64,000 bases of DNA, taken from the NCBI RefSeq assembly GCF_002584535.1, contig NZ_NUOT01000046.1, positions 62,001-126,000 on the forward strand, in the 5' to 3' direction. Shown piece after piece: positions 24,914 to 35,078 of this stretch. Positions within the stretch are counted from its first letter, which is position 1. The number at the start of each line of letters is the position of its first letter. The notes below the pieces were generated by a model. That model was not told the DNA's origin. It did not search any database and saw only the letters and a list, made by a program, of their open reading frames with translations. A program made the position numbers and the translations under genes. The stretch is from Bacillus cereus (GTDB lineage: Bacteria; Bacillota; Bacilli; Bacillales; Bacillaceae_G).

Positions 24914-26023
24914 TTAAGCAAACACTCGCTTGATCTCTTTTGCAATTTCATTCATTAAATCTTCTGCTTGCGGATATAAACCACTTTTATCCATAAAAGC
25001 ATGATCTGTACCATTGTACTGAATCAGCTTCGTAGGAACCCCGCTACGTACTAGTTTTGCCGCGTAAGCTTCACACTCTACTTTTAAATAATCAAATTCG
25101 GCAGTTACAATTAGCGTCTCCGGCATTCCGCTTAATTGATCCGACAACAGTGGAGAAACATGGGGATCTGTGATTTCCGCATTATTTTGCAAATAGATTT
25201 GGAAGATCCCCCTACTACTTTCACCCAATGCTGTAACCAGTGGCGTGATTATCTCTACATGGTTACGAATCTCATACTGATCAATGCTCCAGTTGAAATC
25301 CTCGGTTTGGACGCCGGCCATATTTACTGACGGATAAATAAGCGCCTGAAATTTAATCATTTCCGTCCCATTCTCACGATCCATTAACGCACAGACTGTA
25401 GACAAATTCCCCCCCGCACTGTCTCCAGATATGGCAATTTGCTGTGGATTCACACGAATTTCTTCAGCGTGCTCATACACCCATGTTACGGATTCGAAAC
25501 AATCTGTTAGACCTGCTGGATATGGATGCTCAGGGGCTAAGCGATAATCAACGGAAATAACAACGGCACCTGCCTTTTCTGCCAATGCTTTACACGGATT
25601 TTCCACGACGTCAACACTTCCGGCTATGAATCCTCCGCCGTGAATGAAGACAACAGCAGGCAGAATCCCTTCATTAGAAGGCGTATAGATCCGCAGAGGA
25701 ATCGGCCCATTTGTGCCATCAATTGTTTTATAAGTGGTTTCGACTTTACTTTTCGTAACATCGTCATTGTTCCAACCAAACATAGCTCGCATTCCTTTAA
25801 CAAAGCCCATAGTATCTGAAGGGTCAAATGGCTGGTTTTCCATCGCAGCCATTTTTTCTGCCGTTTGTAAAGTCACACCGAGGACTCGAGGGTCTAATTC
25901 ACCAATCGCATCAGAATCAGGAATCGGTTTAGCAATAAAATCGAATCCTCTTTTTTTGACAACTGGTATCTCCTCGCTCAGTTTAGAAACTAGATTAACG
26001 TAAGAAGTTGTATTACTCATCAT
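24914..26023 (-). CDS. Alpha/beta hydrolase, HSL-type esterase
   Basis: The 369 aa protein shows the oxyanion motif HGGGFIAGS (around residue 128), YRLAPEHPYPAG, the nucleophile elbow SGDSAGGN (Ser near 202), and FDYLKVECEAYA and GTDHAFMDKSG supplying the Asp and His. This is the hormone-sensitive-lipase-like esterase family acting on short acyl esters. GGAGACGG lies upstream of ATG ATG. Base composition appears higher in G and C than its neighbours. It lies 92 nt downstream of the GH3 gene, probably in one operon. Confidence 0.88.
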   Translation of the reverse strand: MMSNTTSYVNLVSKLSEEIPVVKKRGFDFIAKPIPDSDAIGELDPRVLGVTLQTAEKMAAMENQPFDPSDTMGFVKGMRAMFGWNNDDVTKSKVETTYKTIDGTNGPIPLRIYTPSNEGILPAVVFIHGGGFIAGSVDVVENPCKALAEKAGAVVISVDYRLAPEHPYPAGLTDCFESVTWVYEHAEEIRVNPQQIAISGDSAGGNLSTVCALMDRENGTEMIKFQALIYPSVNMAGVQTEDFNWSIDQYEIRNHVEIITPLVTALGESSRGIFQIYLQNNAEITDPHVSPLLSDQLSGMPETLIVTAEFDYLKVECEAYAAKLVRSGVPTKLIQYNGTDHAFMDKSGLYPQAEDLMNEIAKEIKRVFA

Positions 26024-26115
26024 TACCGTCTCCTTTTTTGATAATTTTAATTTCGGAAAACTTTATTACCGAGTTCTTCAGTATGTTGCTGTACGAGAAT
26101 CCTCATTCTCACCGC

Positions 26116-28407
26116 TTAACGATTCACTTTCTCATTGTTTAATAGCTCAATCATTTCACTCAACATTTCCTCTGTAAAAGCACCTGCGCTAAAGTTCACG
26201 AGTGCCCTTAATGGCATATAGCCCAGCATAGCATCCATTAATTCGGAAGTATCGCTATCTCCTTCAGACATGCTAGCAAGCGGACTACCTTCTAGCGCCT
26301 TTGCCATAAGCTCTTTTGCAATTGGTGCTAAACTTTGGTCTGTAAACAAGTCCCCAAGTAACGTATTACGATGTACTGGTTTTCGAATGAAAGTCGTTGA
26401 TTGAACATAAATGCTTTCATGCAAGACGATCTCTTTTGAAGACTTTCCTACCAAAATTTCAAACTCACCTGTTTCAACATACCAGTCCTTCAATTCAACG
26501 TTATAATAAGCAAATGCTCTTTTAGCTAACGTAAAGGTAACCGTTTTTTCTTCGCCTGGCTGTAATTCCACTTTTTCAAATCCTTTTAGCTCTTTCTCAG
26601 GACGGATCACACTGCTTTCCACATCTTTTATATAAAGCTGAACAATTTCTTTACCTACTGCATTGCCAGTATTTTTCACATTTACACTGACAGAAACAGT
26701 CTCCGTATCTTTTATTTCTTTCTTATTAATTGAAAGATTACCATACTCAAATTTTGTATAGCTTAACCCAAAACCAAATGGGAACAATGGCTCAATATTT
26801 TTCGTATCGTAATAACGGTATCCGACGAACACACCTTCTTTATATTCCACTATGTCACCTTCACCAGGGAAGTTTAAGTAAGAAGGATTATCGCTTAAAA
26901 CTTTCGGGAATGTTTCCGCTAATTTTCCGCTTGGATTCGCATCACCAAATAATAAATCAGCAATCGCTCCTCCTAATGCCTGTCCACCCAAATAGCCTTC
27001 AAGTATTCCTTTCACTTTACCTATCCATGGCATTTCAATTGGAGCACCGTTACTTAAAACTACAACGATATTACTTTGAACTTCTGCAACGGCTTCAATT
27101 AATTGCACGTGATTTTCTGGCATATGTAAATGCTTTCGGTCATACCCTTCTGATTCATAGCGATCTGGAAGTCCAACGAAAAGAACCACTGTATCTGCTC
27201 CAGCTGCTACTTCTTTTGCCACATTAATCATGTTTTCATCCAAAGCATCATCGGCAAGATCATAGCCCTCGGCAAATAATACGTTCGTATTTTTACCAGA
27301 TACAGTTTCAATTTCTTCGAGAATGCTTTCCAGTTTTGTTGGATTAATATGAGAGCTTCCGCCGCCTTGATAGCGAGGTGCCTTTGCAAATCCTCCAATT
27401 ACAGCTACCGTTCCTGCCTTTTTCAATGGAAGAATGTCATCTTCATTTTTTAACAAAACCATACTTTCGCGTGCAACTTTTCTTGCAAGCTGATGGTGCG
27501 CATCCTTACTATACACAGCGTGTTCCCGCTTGTTATCAGCTGCTTTAAAAATAATGTTAAGAAGACGTTCTACTGCTTGATCAAGCTTTTCTACAGATAG
27601 CTGACCACCATTAACTGCATCAATAATCTTCTTCTCACCAATTCCAAAGCTTGCAGGCATTTCTAGTTCCAAACCGTTCGCTAAACCTGCAACACGCTCA
27701 TTTACTGCACCCCAATCAGAAACGACAAAACCTTCAAATCCCCATTCATTCTTCAAAATATCATTTAACAAATAGTTATTTTCCGAAGCATATTCACCAT
27801 TCACCTTGTTGTAAGCACTCATTACTGTCCATGGCTGTGCTTCCTTAACAGCACCTTCAAAACTAGCAAGATAAATTTCACGCAGTGTTCTCTCATCAAC
27901 AATAGCATCCGTCGACATTCTACGATGTTCCTGATTATTAGCCGCGAAATGTTTTAATGATGTTCCAACCCCTTGACTTTGTACGCCGTTAATATGATTT
28001 GCAGCCATTTGAGATGATAAATAAGGGTCCTCTGAAAAATATTCAAAATTTCTTCCGCACAGCGGCGAACGCTTAATGTTTGCCCCAGGCCCAAGAAGAA
28101 CACCGACATGTTCAGCCTGACATTCCTCTCCTAATGCAACTCCTACTTGTTTTATTAATTCTTTATTCCATGTACTCGCTAATCCTACTGCTGATGGGAA
28201 ACAAGTAGCTGGGACACTATTATAAATCCCTAAGTGATCTGCTCCCTCTGCCTGTTTCCTAAGTCCATGCGGTCCATCAGTTACCATAATTGAAGGAATT
28301 CCCAATCGCTCAATCCCTTTTGTATTCCAAAAATCTAATCCAGAACATAGACTTGCCTTTTCTTCTAGTGTCATTTGTGAAATAATTTGCTTAATATCCC
28401 TTTTCAT
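26116..28407 (-). CDS. Glycoside hydrolase family 3 beta-glucosidase
   Basis: The 763 aa protein has a GH3 N-terminal barrel ([13 protein letters not shown] near residue 46, then [12 protein letters not shown]) and the nucleophile region [20 protein letters not shown] (Asp in SDW). The C-terminal GH3 domain follows, then a fibronectin type III-like region ([20 protein letters not shown]). There is no signal peptide, so it likely hydrolyses imported beta-glucosides. AGGAGG lies 6 nt before the ATG at 28407, which is preferred to an earlier in-frame start. A cre-like site upstream and a divergent AraC gene indicate carbon regulation. Confidence 0.92.
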   Translation of the reverse strand: MKRDIKQIISQMTLEEKASLCSGLDFWNTKGIERLGIPSIMVTDGPHGLRKQAEGADHLGIYNSVPATCFPSAVGLASTWNKELIKQVGVALGEECQAEHVGVLLGPGANIKRSPLCGRNFEYFSEDPYLSSQMAANHINGVQSQGVGTSLKHFAANNQEHRRMSTDAIVDERTLREIYLASFEGAVKEAQPWTVMSAYNKVNGEYASENNYLLNDILKNEWGFEGFVVSDWGAVNERVAGLANGLELEMPASFGIGEKKIIDAVNGGQLSVEKLDQAVERLLNIIFKAADNKREHAVYSKDAHHQLARKVARESMVLLKNEDDILPLKKAGTVAVIGGFAKAPRYQGGGSSHINPTKLESILEEIETVSGKNTNVLFAEGYDLADDALDENMINVAKEVAAGADTVVLFVGLPDRYESEGYDRKHLHMPENHVQLIEAVAEVQSNIVVVLSNGAPIEMPWIGKVKGILEGYLGGQALGGAIADLLFGDANPSGKLAETFPKVLSDNPSYLNFPGEGDIVEYKEGVFVGYRYYDTKNIEPLFPFGFGLSYTKFEYGNLSINKKEIKDTETVSVSVNVKNTGNAVGKEIVQLYIKDVESSVIRPEKELKGFEKVELQPGEEKTVTFTLAKRAFAYYNVELKDWYVETGEFEILVGKSSKEIVLHESIYVQSTTFIRKPVHRNTLLGDLFTDQSLAPIAKELMAKALEGSPLASMSEGDSDTSELMDAMLGYMPLRALVNFSAGAFTEEMLSEMIELLNNEKVNR

Positions 28408-28435
28408 AATAGTCCTCCTAATCAAAAGATTATTG

Positions 28436-28449
28436 GGTAAGCGCTTTCT
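28436..28449. promoter_or_regulatory. cre-like catabolite-repression site
   Basis: GGTAAGCGCTTTCT (28436-28449) differs from the CcpA cre consensus TGWAARCGYTWNCW mainly at the first base. It lies about 30 nt upstream of the GH3 start, where CcpA binding would block transcription when preferred sugar is present. Confidence 0.6.
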
Positions 28450-28558
28450 TAAACCTATTATAGTTTTTATTTTTCGGATATTATGGTATTGTTTTTAGAA
28501 AAATTGTAAAATTTTTAGCTGATGTTATACTGAGTTTTAATGAATGGAGGTTAAAATA

Positions 28559-29821
28559 ATGAATTTCTCCAAACTAGAGGATTTATATTATATTTGTAAG
28601 CTGGTCTTTGACATGTATAAAATACCTATCTTTTTTCTTGATAAAAAGGGAGATGTAGCATTTGAACTCTCTCGCAACTTTCAGCATAACCCATTGTATA
28701 CTTCAAAAGAGGAGATATTTCGTCAACTATTTAAGGAGGAAAACTTCTATCGTTTTCCAGTACTAAGGGAGACCTCCTGCCTTGAAAACTATTTCTCAAT
28801 TAACCTGCGTTCAAATGACCAACTTAGCGGGAACATCATTGTCGGTCCTGTCCTTTATTCGAGGCTATCAGAAGTATCAATTAAAGGAATCATCAATGAC
28901 CTTCATCTAAAAATAAACAAAGATGAAATGGTTCGATATTATCATTCTCTCCCTGTTTTAAGCAATTTGAATTTTTTAAATTTGAGCATGGTCCTTTATT
29001 ACATGCTGTATCAATAAAAATTAGATATGGTTGATATCCTGCAAAAAAATATGCTGTTAGAAAAGGAAAAATTTGAAGTGGAACAGCCCGATATATGTAT
29101 ATCGGAACACCGTCAAAATTTACTGACTCATGTCGATCCACTGGCTGAGAAGAAAATCTTTGCATGTATTAAAGAAGGGAAAAAGGAGGATTTAATTCAA
29201 AGCCTAAGGGGATTATCTGAAGAAGGGAATCTGGGGGTGTTATCGAAAACGAGTCACCTGCGTAGCCAAAAAAATTCCGCCATCGCAGCCATCACACTTG
29301 CGACTAGAGCTGCCGTAGATGGTGGACTATTCCCTGAAATCGCATACACCCTTAGTGACTTACTCATCCAAAACCTAGAAGAAATAAAAGAAAGTAAAGC
29401 TATTATTCCATTTTTGGAGAATGCTTTACTTGAGTTTTCGGAACGAGTAAAAAATGGGAAGTTGCAAAAGTATTCAAAACCCATCAACGCATGTCAAAAT
29501 TATATATTCACTCATCTTTACGAAGATATTACACTTTCTCATTTAGCGAAAATAGCCGCACTAAATTCTAGTTATTTGTCTTTCCTTTTCAAAAAAGAAG
29601 TAGGAATTTCAGTAAGCGAATATATCCAGCGTGCTAAGATAGATGAGGCAAAAAGTTTAATGACCTATACGAGACATTCTTTATCCGAAATTTCCACACT
29701 ATTAAACTTTCATGATCAAAGTCATTTTACGAAAGTATTTAAAAAACATACTGGTGTTTCACCTAAACAATTTAAAAATGGGTGTGTTGAATTCCCCCCA
29801 CCTACCTCTACACGAGCTTGA
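28559..29821 (+). pseudogene. AraC-family regulator of the beta-glucosidase operon, broken by an in-frame stop
   Basis: A single reading frame runs from ATG 28559 (GGAGG upstream) to 29821. It is interrupted by TAA at 29015-29017: YYMLYQ, stop, KLDMVDILQ continues in the same frame. The N-terminal half (LEDLYYICKLVFDMYKIPIF, FLDKKGDVAF) is a sensor domain, and the C-terminal half ends in an AraC double HTH (DITLSHLAKIAALNSSYLSF, then SLSEISTLLNFHDQSHFTKV). It is divergent from GH3 and so likely its activator. The C-terminus runs into a remnant hairpin. A restart at ATG 29027 could still yield the DNA-binding part. Confidence 0.8.
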
Positions 29822-29833
29822 GCTGGGGGATTC
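29789..29833 (+). repeat. Inverted repeat resembling an IS200/IS605-type right end
   Basis: GAATTCCCCC (29789-29798) and GGGGGATTC (29825-29833) enclose a GC-rich loop. The C-rich arm sits inside the last codons of the AraC gene. IS605 elements often end in such a hairpin. No transposase or left end is visible, so this is a tentative remnant. The rest of 29834-30030 holds nothing I recognise. Confidence 0.3.
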
Positions 29834-30030
29834 TTCTGTTTCTGCTAGGACAAAAATAGTTCCTCTCGTTCAACAAAAAGGATACAACGATATAGAAGCT
29901 CTGTAGTGTTCCCTTGTAAGACAGACGACCTATTCTATTTTCCAGGGAAAACAAGTAGAGCTAAAGGGATATAGCGGCACGACTTTATTCTAACTCCACA
30001 AAAGTAAATAGCAAAAAGAATAATCGTATA

Positions 30031-31251
30031 TCAAACCCCGCTTGTCAACGCGACTGATTTGGGGATACAAGAAATAAACTGATTAATAAATTCATCGATT
30101 TCTGCCTTTGTAATAATATAAGGAGGGAGTAAACGAATCGTATTTCCATTTGTAACGTCCACAAGCATACCTTTATTCAATAATTCTAACTGTAGTTTTT
30201 TTACATTTTCATTCGTATCCTGAATACTAATTCCAAACATCATTCCAGAGTGACGCACTTCTTCAATAAAAGAAGAGTTTTCCTTCTGGATTTTTTGGAG
30301 TTTTTCATTTAAATATAAGGACGTTTCATAAGACTTTTGCATTAAACCATCATCAATTAATGTTTTTAATACAGCCAACCCTAAAGCCGTACCAATTGGT
30401 GAATGTGCGAATGTTGTTCCATGATCACCTGGTGAGAATATATCATAAAGTCGTGGACCTACTATTATCCCTCCTAATGGTGTACCGCCTCCCGCTCCTT
30501 TACCAAATTGAATAATATCAGGTGTAATATCAAAATGTTGATAAGCAAACAATTTCCCAGTTCTCCCTATTCCACTTTGCACCTCGTCAACAATAAATAA
30601 CATATTATATTGTCTACAAAGCTCTTCAACACCTTTTAAATATCCCCCCGACAAAGGGTATATCCCACCACTTCCTAATACTGGTTCTACCATAATAGCA
30701 ATCGGATTTTCTTTGAGTATGGTTCTTTCAAGTTCCTCTAAATTCTCTCGTTCCACTTCATATATAGGAATAGACGTACGAGGAAAATTCTGATATATAC
30801 TTTCTTGTCTTGTAAAGTGCAGAGCGCCTAATGTACGTCCATGAAAACTTTCTTTGAGTACAATCACTCCATCACGTTTTTGATTCGTTATATGTCTGTA
30901 CTTGTGGATTAGTTTTAAGGTTGCCTCAGTAGCCTCTGAACCCGAGTTTGTATAAAAAACTTTCCCATCCTTTAAAGAATAATCGACTAATTTTTTTGCA
31001 TATTCAATAGCCACTGGGTTTAAGAAATGAAAGGGAAGATGTAAGCATTTTGTAACTTGTTCAAAGGTGGCATTTATAATATTAGGATGATTGTAGCCTA
31101 ATATATTCACTCCCACACCAGAAAATAAATCAAGGTATTCTTTACCATTCACATCATAAAGCTTACAACCTTCTCCCTTTTCTATAGCAACCGGCGTACG
31201 GGGATACGTAGACATTACATATTCTTTATCTAATTGAGACCAATTGGTCAT
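30031..31251 (-). CDS. Class III PLP-dependent aminotransferase (ArgD/GabT type)
   Basis: This 406 aa protein follows the class III pattern: YLDLFSGVGVNILGYNHPNI near residue 41, GSEATEATLKLIHKYR, FHGRTLG, VEPVLGSGG, and FIVDEVQSGIGRTGKLFAYQ. The PLP Lys is in QFGKGAGGGTPLGGIIVG. Members transfer amino groups from acetylornithine, 4-aminobutyrate or similar. It lies downstream of ddl in the same orientation with a 118-nt gap, in an operon with a MocR regulator. The amino-acid substrate is unknown; a role in supplying the ligase or its control ligand is an inference. Confidence 0.88.
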   Translation of the reverse strand: MTNWSQLDKEYVMSTYPRTPVAIEKGEGCKLYDVNGKEYLDLFSGVGVNILGYNHPNIINATFEQVTKCLHLPFHFLNPVAIEYAKKLVDYSLKDGKVFYTNSGSEATEATLKLIHKYRHITNQKRDGVIVLKESFHGRTLGALHFTRQESIYQNFPRTSIPIYEVERENLEELERTILKENPIAIMVEPVLGSGGIYPLSGGYLKGVEELCRQYNMLFIVDEVQSGIGRTGKLFAYQHFDITPDIIQFGKGAGGGTPLGGIIVGPRLYDIFSPGDHGTTFAHSPIGTALGLAVLKTLIDDGLMQKSYETSLYLNEKLQKIQKENSSFIEEVRHSGMMFGISIQDTNENVKKLQLELLNKGMLVDVTNGNTIRLLPPYIITKAEIDEFINQFISCIPKSVALTSGV

Positions 31252-31369
31252 GAATGATTCCTCCTAGGTGTAAACACATTAACTTTACATTATTTCACAT
31301 GTTCTCACACGAATTTTTGGTACAACTTGTGAATTGACTGTACCATCATCCTATTTACAAAAAATTCTA

Positions 31370-32284
31370 TTAGAATCCTTCGCTCCTTCTAACCTGTAAG
31401 GAGGTTTCGATAATTATATCCAATAGCTTGTTATAGGATATTCCCGCCGCATGAGCGCTTTTAGGCAGTAAGCTATTTTTGGTCATCCCTGGCAATGTAT
31501 TCACTTCCATAACGTACGGGATTCCATCTTTTATCATCATATCCACTCTAGCATAAACACTGCATTTTAATGCTCTATAGCAGGTCATTGCAGCTACAGC
31601 GACACGTTCATATGTTGCAAGTGGAAGCTCTACAACCTCTTCAATCGTAGCGATATCATCGTATTTCGCATGATAATCAAAAAATTCAGCCGTATGTTGA
31701 ATCGAAATGATTGGTAAAAGTTTTCCGTCCAAAATAGAACATGTAATTTCTTCGCCCTTTATATATTTTTCAATCACTATTTCAGAATCCCATTTGAATA
31801 CATCCTCAAGAGAGGAAAGTAAAGAATCCTTATCGTAGACAATCTTTACCCCTACACTGGAACCACCTGAGTTTGGTTTGACCACTAACGGATATCCCAT
31901 TCTATCTATTTCATCAAGCTGCAGATCTTCCATATTTGAAAGATGAATCCAATCTGGTGTTTGAATGCCCTCATAACGAATCATTTTTTTTGATATATTT
32001 TTATCCATACAAATACTACTTGATAGCATGCCGCTTCCTGTATAGGGAACGCCAAGGGTTTCCAATGTACCTTGAATCGTACCGTCCTCCCCATATTCTC
32101 CATGAAGTGCTAACAATGCAATATCAAGATTTCTTCCCTTTTCAACAAGCTCTTTTTTATCATTTAGTTTAATAGGCACTATTTCATACTTACTCTTATC
32201 CAAATGTGCAATCATTTCTTCCCCTGTCATAAGGGACACTTGTTTTTCAGAGGACACTCCTCCCATAATAACGCCAACTCTCAT
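31370..32284 (-). CDS. ddl: D-alanine--D-alanine ligase (ATP-grasp)
   Basis: The 304 aa protein matches Ddl in order: GGVSSEKQVSLMTG, LHGEYGEDGTIQGTLETLGV, PYTGSGMLSSSICMDKN, PLVVKPNSGGSSVGV, IEKYIKGEEITCSIL, EFFDYHAKYDD, VDMMIKDGIPYVMEVNTLPG. The omega-loop Tyr in DYHAKY marks D-Ala:D-Ala specificity rather than the Phe seen in D-Ala-D-lactate ligases. It adds to peptidoglycan precursor synthesis in the cytoplasm. It begins 11 nt after the MocR gene ends. Bacilli of this group carry another ddl elsewhere (known), so this one may be conditional. Confidence 0.92.
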   Translation of the reverse strand: MRVGVIMGGVSSEKQVSLMTGEEMIAHLDKSKYEIVPIKLNDKKELVEKGRNLDIALLALHGEYGEDGTIQGTLETLGVPYTGSGMLSSSICMDKNISKKMIRYEGIQTPDWIHLSNMEDLQLDEIDRMGYPLVVKPNSGGSSVGVKIVYDKDSLLSSLEDVFKWDSEIVIEKYIKGEEITCSILDGKLLPIISIQHTAEFFDYHAKYDDIATIEEVVELPLATYERVAVAAMTCYRALKCSVYARVDMMIKDGIPYVMEVNTLPGMTKNSLLPKSAHAAGISYNKLLDIIIETSLQVRRSEGF

Positions 32285-32295
32285 TTTCCCAACTC

Positions 32296-33738
32296 CTAAT
32301 TTTCATTTTTCAAGGTATCACCAATTATCTTAATCCCATTGAAAATATCCTCTTCTTTTAAGCGAGAGAATCCTAATCGAAACGTATTACTTCCGCCTCC
32401 ATCTGTATAAAAGACATCTCCAGGAGAAAAAACAACTCCCTTTTGATAGCACTTTTTCAAAAGTATACGAGCATTTATTTCTTTTTCTAACTCTATAAAA
32501 AGATGAAGTCCGCCATCTCCAGTCATTCTTTTAAATGGAATGTATTGATTACAAGAATGAAGGGCTAGTTCATATTTTTTCTTATAAATTGACTTGGCCT
32601 TTTTTAAATATTTTTCGAAATAACCATCATGTAAATATTGATAAAGCACTGCCTGATCCAATGTGGACGTATGAATATTGCGTGCCCTTTTCATACTTTC
32701 TAAGTAGTGGATTAATTTCTTATCCGCTAATATCCATCCAACACGTAAGCCCGGAAAAAGAACTTTTGAAAAACTGCTAATATAGATAACATTGTTCCCG
32801 GGTCCAGAAAAGGTCAATAACGGCGCTAAATGTGAACCTGAATAACGTAACTCCTCATTAAATCCATCCTCCACAATTGGAATTTGATATTTTGAAAAAA
32901 GGTTCATGATTTTAGACCTTTTTTCAGAGGAGGTGACAATCCCAGTAGGGTTATGGTAGGACGGAATTAGATATGCAAAATCAAAATCTGTTTCGGACAA
33001 ACTTTTCTCAACTTGACAAATATCGATACCATCATCCTGCATCTCCATCCCGTGGATTTCATATCCATGTAATCGAAAAAGCTTTAATGCAGTATGATGG
33101 GTAGGGTTTTCGCAAATAATACGCCCGGATTTTTTAGCTAAGGAAGACAATAAAATATCCAGACCCTCAGTGAAGCCATTCGTAATGAGGATATCTTTGT
33201 TGGAAATGTCTACCCCTTTCATTTCCATATAGTGAAGAAGGTAATGAATTAAGGGTCTATAACCTTTGGCATATCCGTAGTTCAAAATGATATCTCCTTC
33301 ATCGGATAACCTGGTCAAAAAAGCCCTTTTAAAATTTTCGACATCAAAAAGCTTTTCATCCGGGGCAATACTATTGAATGAAATCATACCTTTTTCCCAG
33401 CGAACACCGTGCTTCATTAAATCTAATTCATCCGCTTGCAACGTAACTTCACTGAGCTTTTCTTTCCAGTTGATTTCGATAGATGGTGTTTGGGATGCAT
33501 CGACTTTCCCTACAAAATTCCCTTTTCCCTTTATTGCATAGATTAGACCTTCTTGTTCTAAATCTGCATAAGTAGTGAGAACGGTCGTTCTGCTAACCGA
33601 TAATAATTTACTGAGTTCTCGGGTAGATGGGAGTTTCTGATGCTCCAATAGCTGTCCTTTCATAATCATTTTTTTCAAATGATCCTTTAATTGGATATAA
33701 ACCGGACGATTTTCTACAAACTTAAAATCATTAAACAC
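32296..33738 (-). CDS. MocR/GabR-type regulator (GntR HTH + aminotransferase-like domain)
   Basis: The 480 aa protein joins a GntR winged helix (PVYIQLKDHLKKMIMKGQLL, then STRELSKLLSVSRTTVLTTY) by a linker to a class I aminotransferase-like domain from about residue 110. This includes LITNGFTEGLDIL, FAYLIPSYHNPTG, and ISSFSKVLFPGLRVGW, with the PLP Lys in SFSK. The GTG start is 8 nt after GGAGGG. It lies directly upstream of ddl, and MocR proteins of this type (DdlR in Brevibacillus) activate ddl. The direct repeats at 33991-34037 are the probable binding site. Confidence 0.9.
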   Translation of the reverse strand: MFNDFKFVENRPVYIQLKDHLKKMIMKGQLLEHQKLPSTRELSKLLSVSRTTVLTTYADLEQEGLIYAIKGKGNFVGKVDASQTPSIEINWKEKLSEVTLQADELDLMKHGVRWEKGMISFNSIAPDEKLFDVENFKRAFLTRLSDEGDIILNYGYAKGYRPLIHYLLHYMEMKGVDISNKDILITNGFTEGLDILLSSLAKKSGRIICENPTHHTALKLFRLHGYEIHGMEMQDDGIDICQVEKSLSETDFDFAYLIPSYHNPTGIVTSSEKRSKIMNLFSKYQIPIVEDGFNEELRYSGSHLAPLLTFSGPGNNVIYISSFSKVLFPGLRVGWILADKKLIHYLESMKRARNIHTSTLDQAVLYQYLHDGYFEKYLKKAKSIYKKKYELALHSCNQYIPFKRMTGDGGLHLFIELEKEINARILLKKCYQKGVVFSPGDVFYTDGGGSNTFRLGFSRLKEEDIFNGIKIIGDTLKNEN

Positions 33739-33990
33739 TTTCTTGCCCTCCTTATTATCATTTTTACATAATTTTATCTATCTCAAAAGGTCCACCACAT
33801 ATGTATTTTCTTTAACTAGTGGTATGGTTTAAAACACCATTCATACATCTTTTTACAAATGTAGTGTAGTGCTTTCCTAAGTGGAAGTAAAAAATCCCTC
33901 TTGGTAAGAGTACTATTTTTATACCGTAACCAGTTGTTTTGTATCCTTTAAAAGACTTACATGAAATTAGTGTTTGATTAAAAAATGTTT

Positions 33991-34037
33991 TAGACTATAG
34001 AAAAAAGTATTAGACTGTCAAAATATAGTTGCAGACT
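33991..34037 (-). promoter_or_regulatory. Promoter of the mocR-ddl operon with three direct repeats
   Basis: TAGACT at 33991-33996 and 34011-34016 and CAGACT at 34032-34037 are spaced 20 and 21 nt apart, about two helical turns, as expected for a GntR-type dimer array. On the minus strand TTGACA (34016-34021) and TATAGT (33994-33999) with 16 nt between fit a sigmaA promoter. Transcription would start near 33987, some 250 nt before the mocR GTG. The leader between holds no ORF I support. Confidence 0.55.
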
Positions 34038-34123
34038 GAAAAATTATTTTCTGTACATGAAAGCACCTTTTGTTAAGATAAAACCAACGTATCGCAAAAG
34101 ATTTAAAAATCTCAAACAAGCAT

Positions 34124-34151
34124 AACCCCGTTCTAAATTTAGGACGGGGTT
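34124..34151. repeat. GC-rich inverted repeat
   Basis: AACCCCGT (34124-34131) and ACGGGGTT (34144-34151) are perfect arms around 12 nt. There is no T run on either side, so a terminator role is doubtful. It lies in a gene-free stretch between mocR and the GNAT gene. Confidence 0.4.
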
Positions 34152-34236
34152 AAAAATATAGTTGCTTTATTTTTGATGTAAGATACTTCACTACACTAAA
34201 AAACATAACAATAAAGTCATATATAAATTTAAGTTT

Positions 34237-34300
34237 TATTCAACAATAGCGCCCGATTGTTGAAGATTTTATTGAAGATAAGCATCCCTTTAGCTTAATA
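34237..34300. repeat. Dispersed intergenic repeat, copy 1
   Basis: It contains CAACAAT, then GCGCCCGATTGTTGAAGAT and TTATTGAAGATAAGCA. It shares this string with 37655-37740, and a degraded copy lies at 34850-34920. CAACAAT and ATTGTTG pair. Such repeats are common in B. cereus group intergenic DNA, from memory. Confidence 0.6.
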
Positions 34301-34362
34301 ATGAAAAGACAATTTCTTACTATTAATTGATGCCTTCTCCTACAATTAAAAATCTATTATGT

Positions 34363-34782
34363 TTATTTTTTTGAAATTACAGTAAACATACCCGTCATGT
34401 TTGGTGAGTAATCTTTAAAATCATACTTTTCATAGAATGATTCTTTACCTTGTGATGCAAACAAACCGACAAACGCCTTATCAGGCGCATTTCGATTTAA
34501 GTACTCAACCAAAATATTCATTATTTCCTTCCCAATACCATTTTTCTGATAATCTGGATGAACCACTATATCTTGAATATAGAAATAGATAGCCCCATCA
34601 CCAACAATTCTCCCCATTCCCACAATTTGTTCATTATCATTGACAGTGATGCAGTGAATCGAATTCTTCAGTGATGTTTCCACCACTTCAAAATTCATAT
34701 AATTAGTCCATCCCACGGACTCGCACAAATACTTGTATTCTTCCAATGTTGGGATGTTATTTTTAAACTCATATTTCTTCAA
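34363..34782 (-). CDS. GNAT-family acetyltransferase, 139 aa
   Basis: The GNAT core is IYFYIQDIVVHPDYQKNGIG followed by KEIMNILVEYLN and FYEKYDFKDYSPNMTGMF. This is a short single-domain protein with the acetyl-CoA turn (Q-K-N-G-I-G) intact. Its opening EEYKYLCESVGW is typical of a Bacillus GNAT subgroup. The substrate is unknown and no neighbour explains it. Confidence 0.85.
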   Translation of the reverse strand: MKKYEFKNNIPTLEEYKYLCESVGWTNYMNFEVVETSLKNSIHCITVNDNEQIVGMGRIVGDGAIYFYIQDIVVHPDYQKNGIGKEIMNILVEYLNRNAPDKAFVGLFASQGKESFYEKYDFKDYSPNMTGMFTVISKK

Positions 34783-34895
34783 AATGTATCCTCCAAGTCC
34801 TTAATTTCAACAAGTATATAAATTCGACATCTCTTTATCTATTCCCTTTAGCTAAAGTACAAACCTTCACATTCTCTACGATGTTGTTCCACAAT

Positions 34896-35015
34896 CTAGC
34901 CCGATTGCGAAACAAGAAAAAATTCTTCTTCAATTTCCACCCTAACTGTAGGGACATCTATATAACTACCATCTGCTAATTTTCGCAAAATTTTATCACT
35001 AACCGAAGTACTCAT
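34896..35015 (-). pseudogene. N-terminal remnant of a DUF6792-type lipase-like toxin
   Basis: It reads MSTSVSDKILRKLADGSYID, then VPTVRVEIEEEFFLVSQSG and TAG. It lines up with MSSSVSDEALARLSGGSYKD at 44.9 kb, the start of a longer gene of the same kind, and is likewise divergent from the small membrane-protein family. Only 39 codons remain. Confidence 0.6.
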
Positions 35016-35078
35016 AATTTCTCTCCCCCCAAAAAAGATTTATAGTTATTATTATAAAGCAATTCCAGGAGGTGAAAT

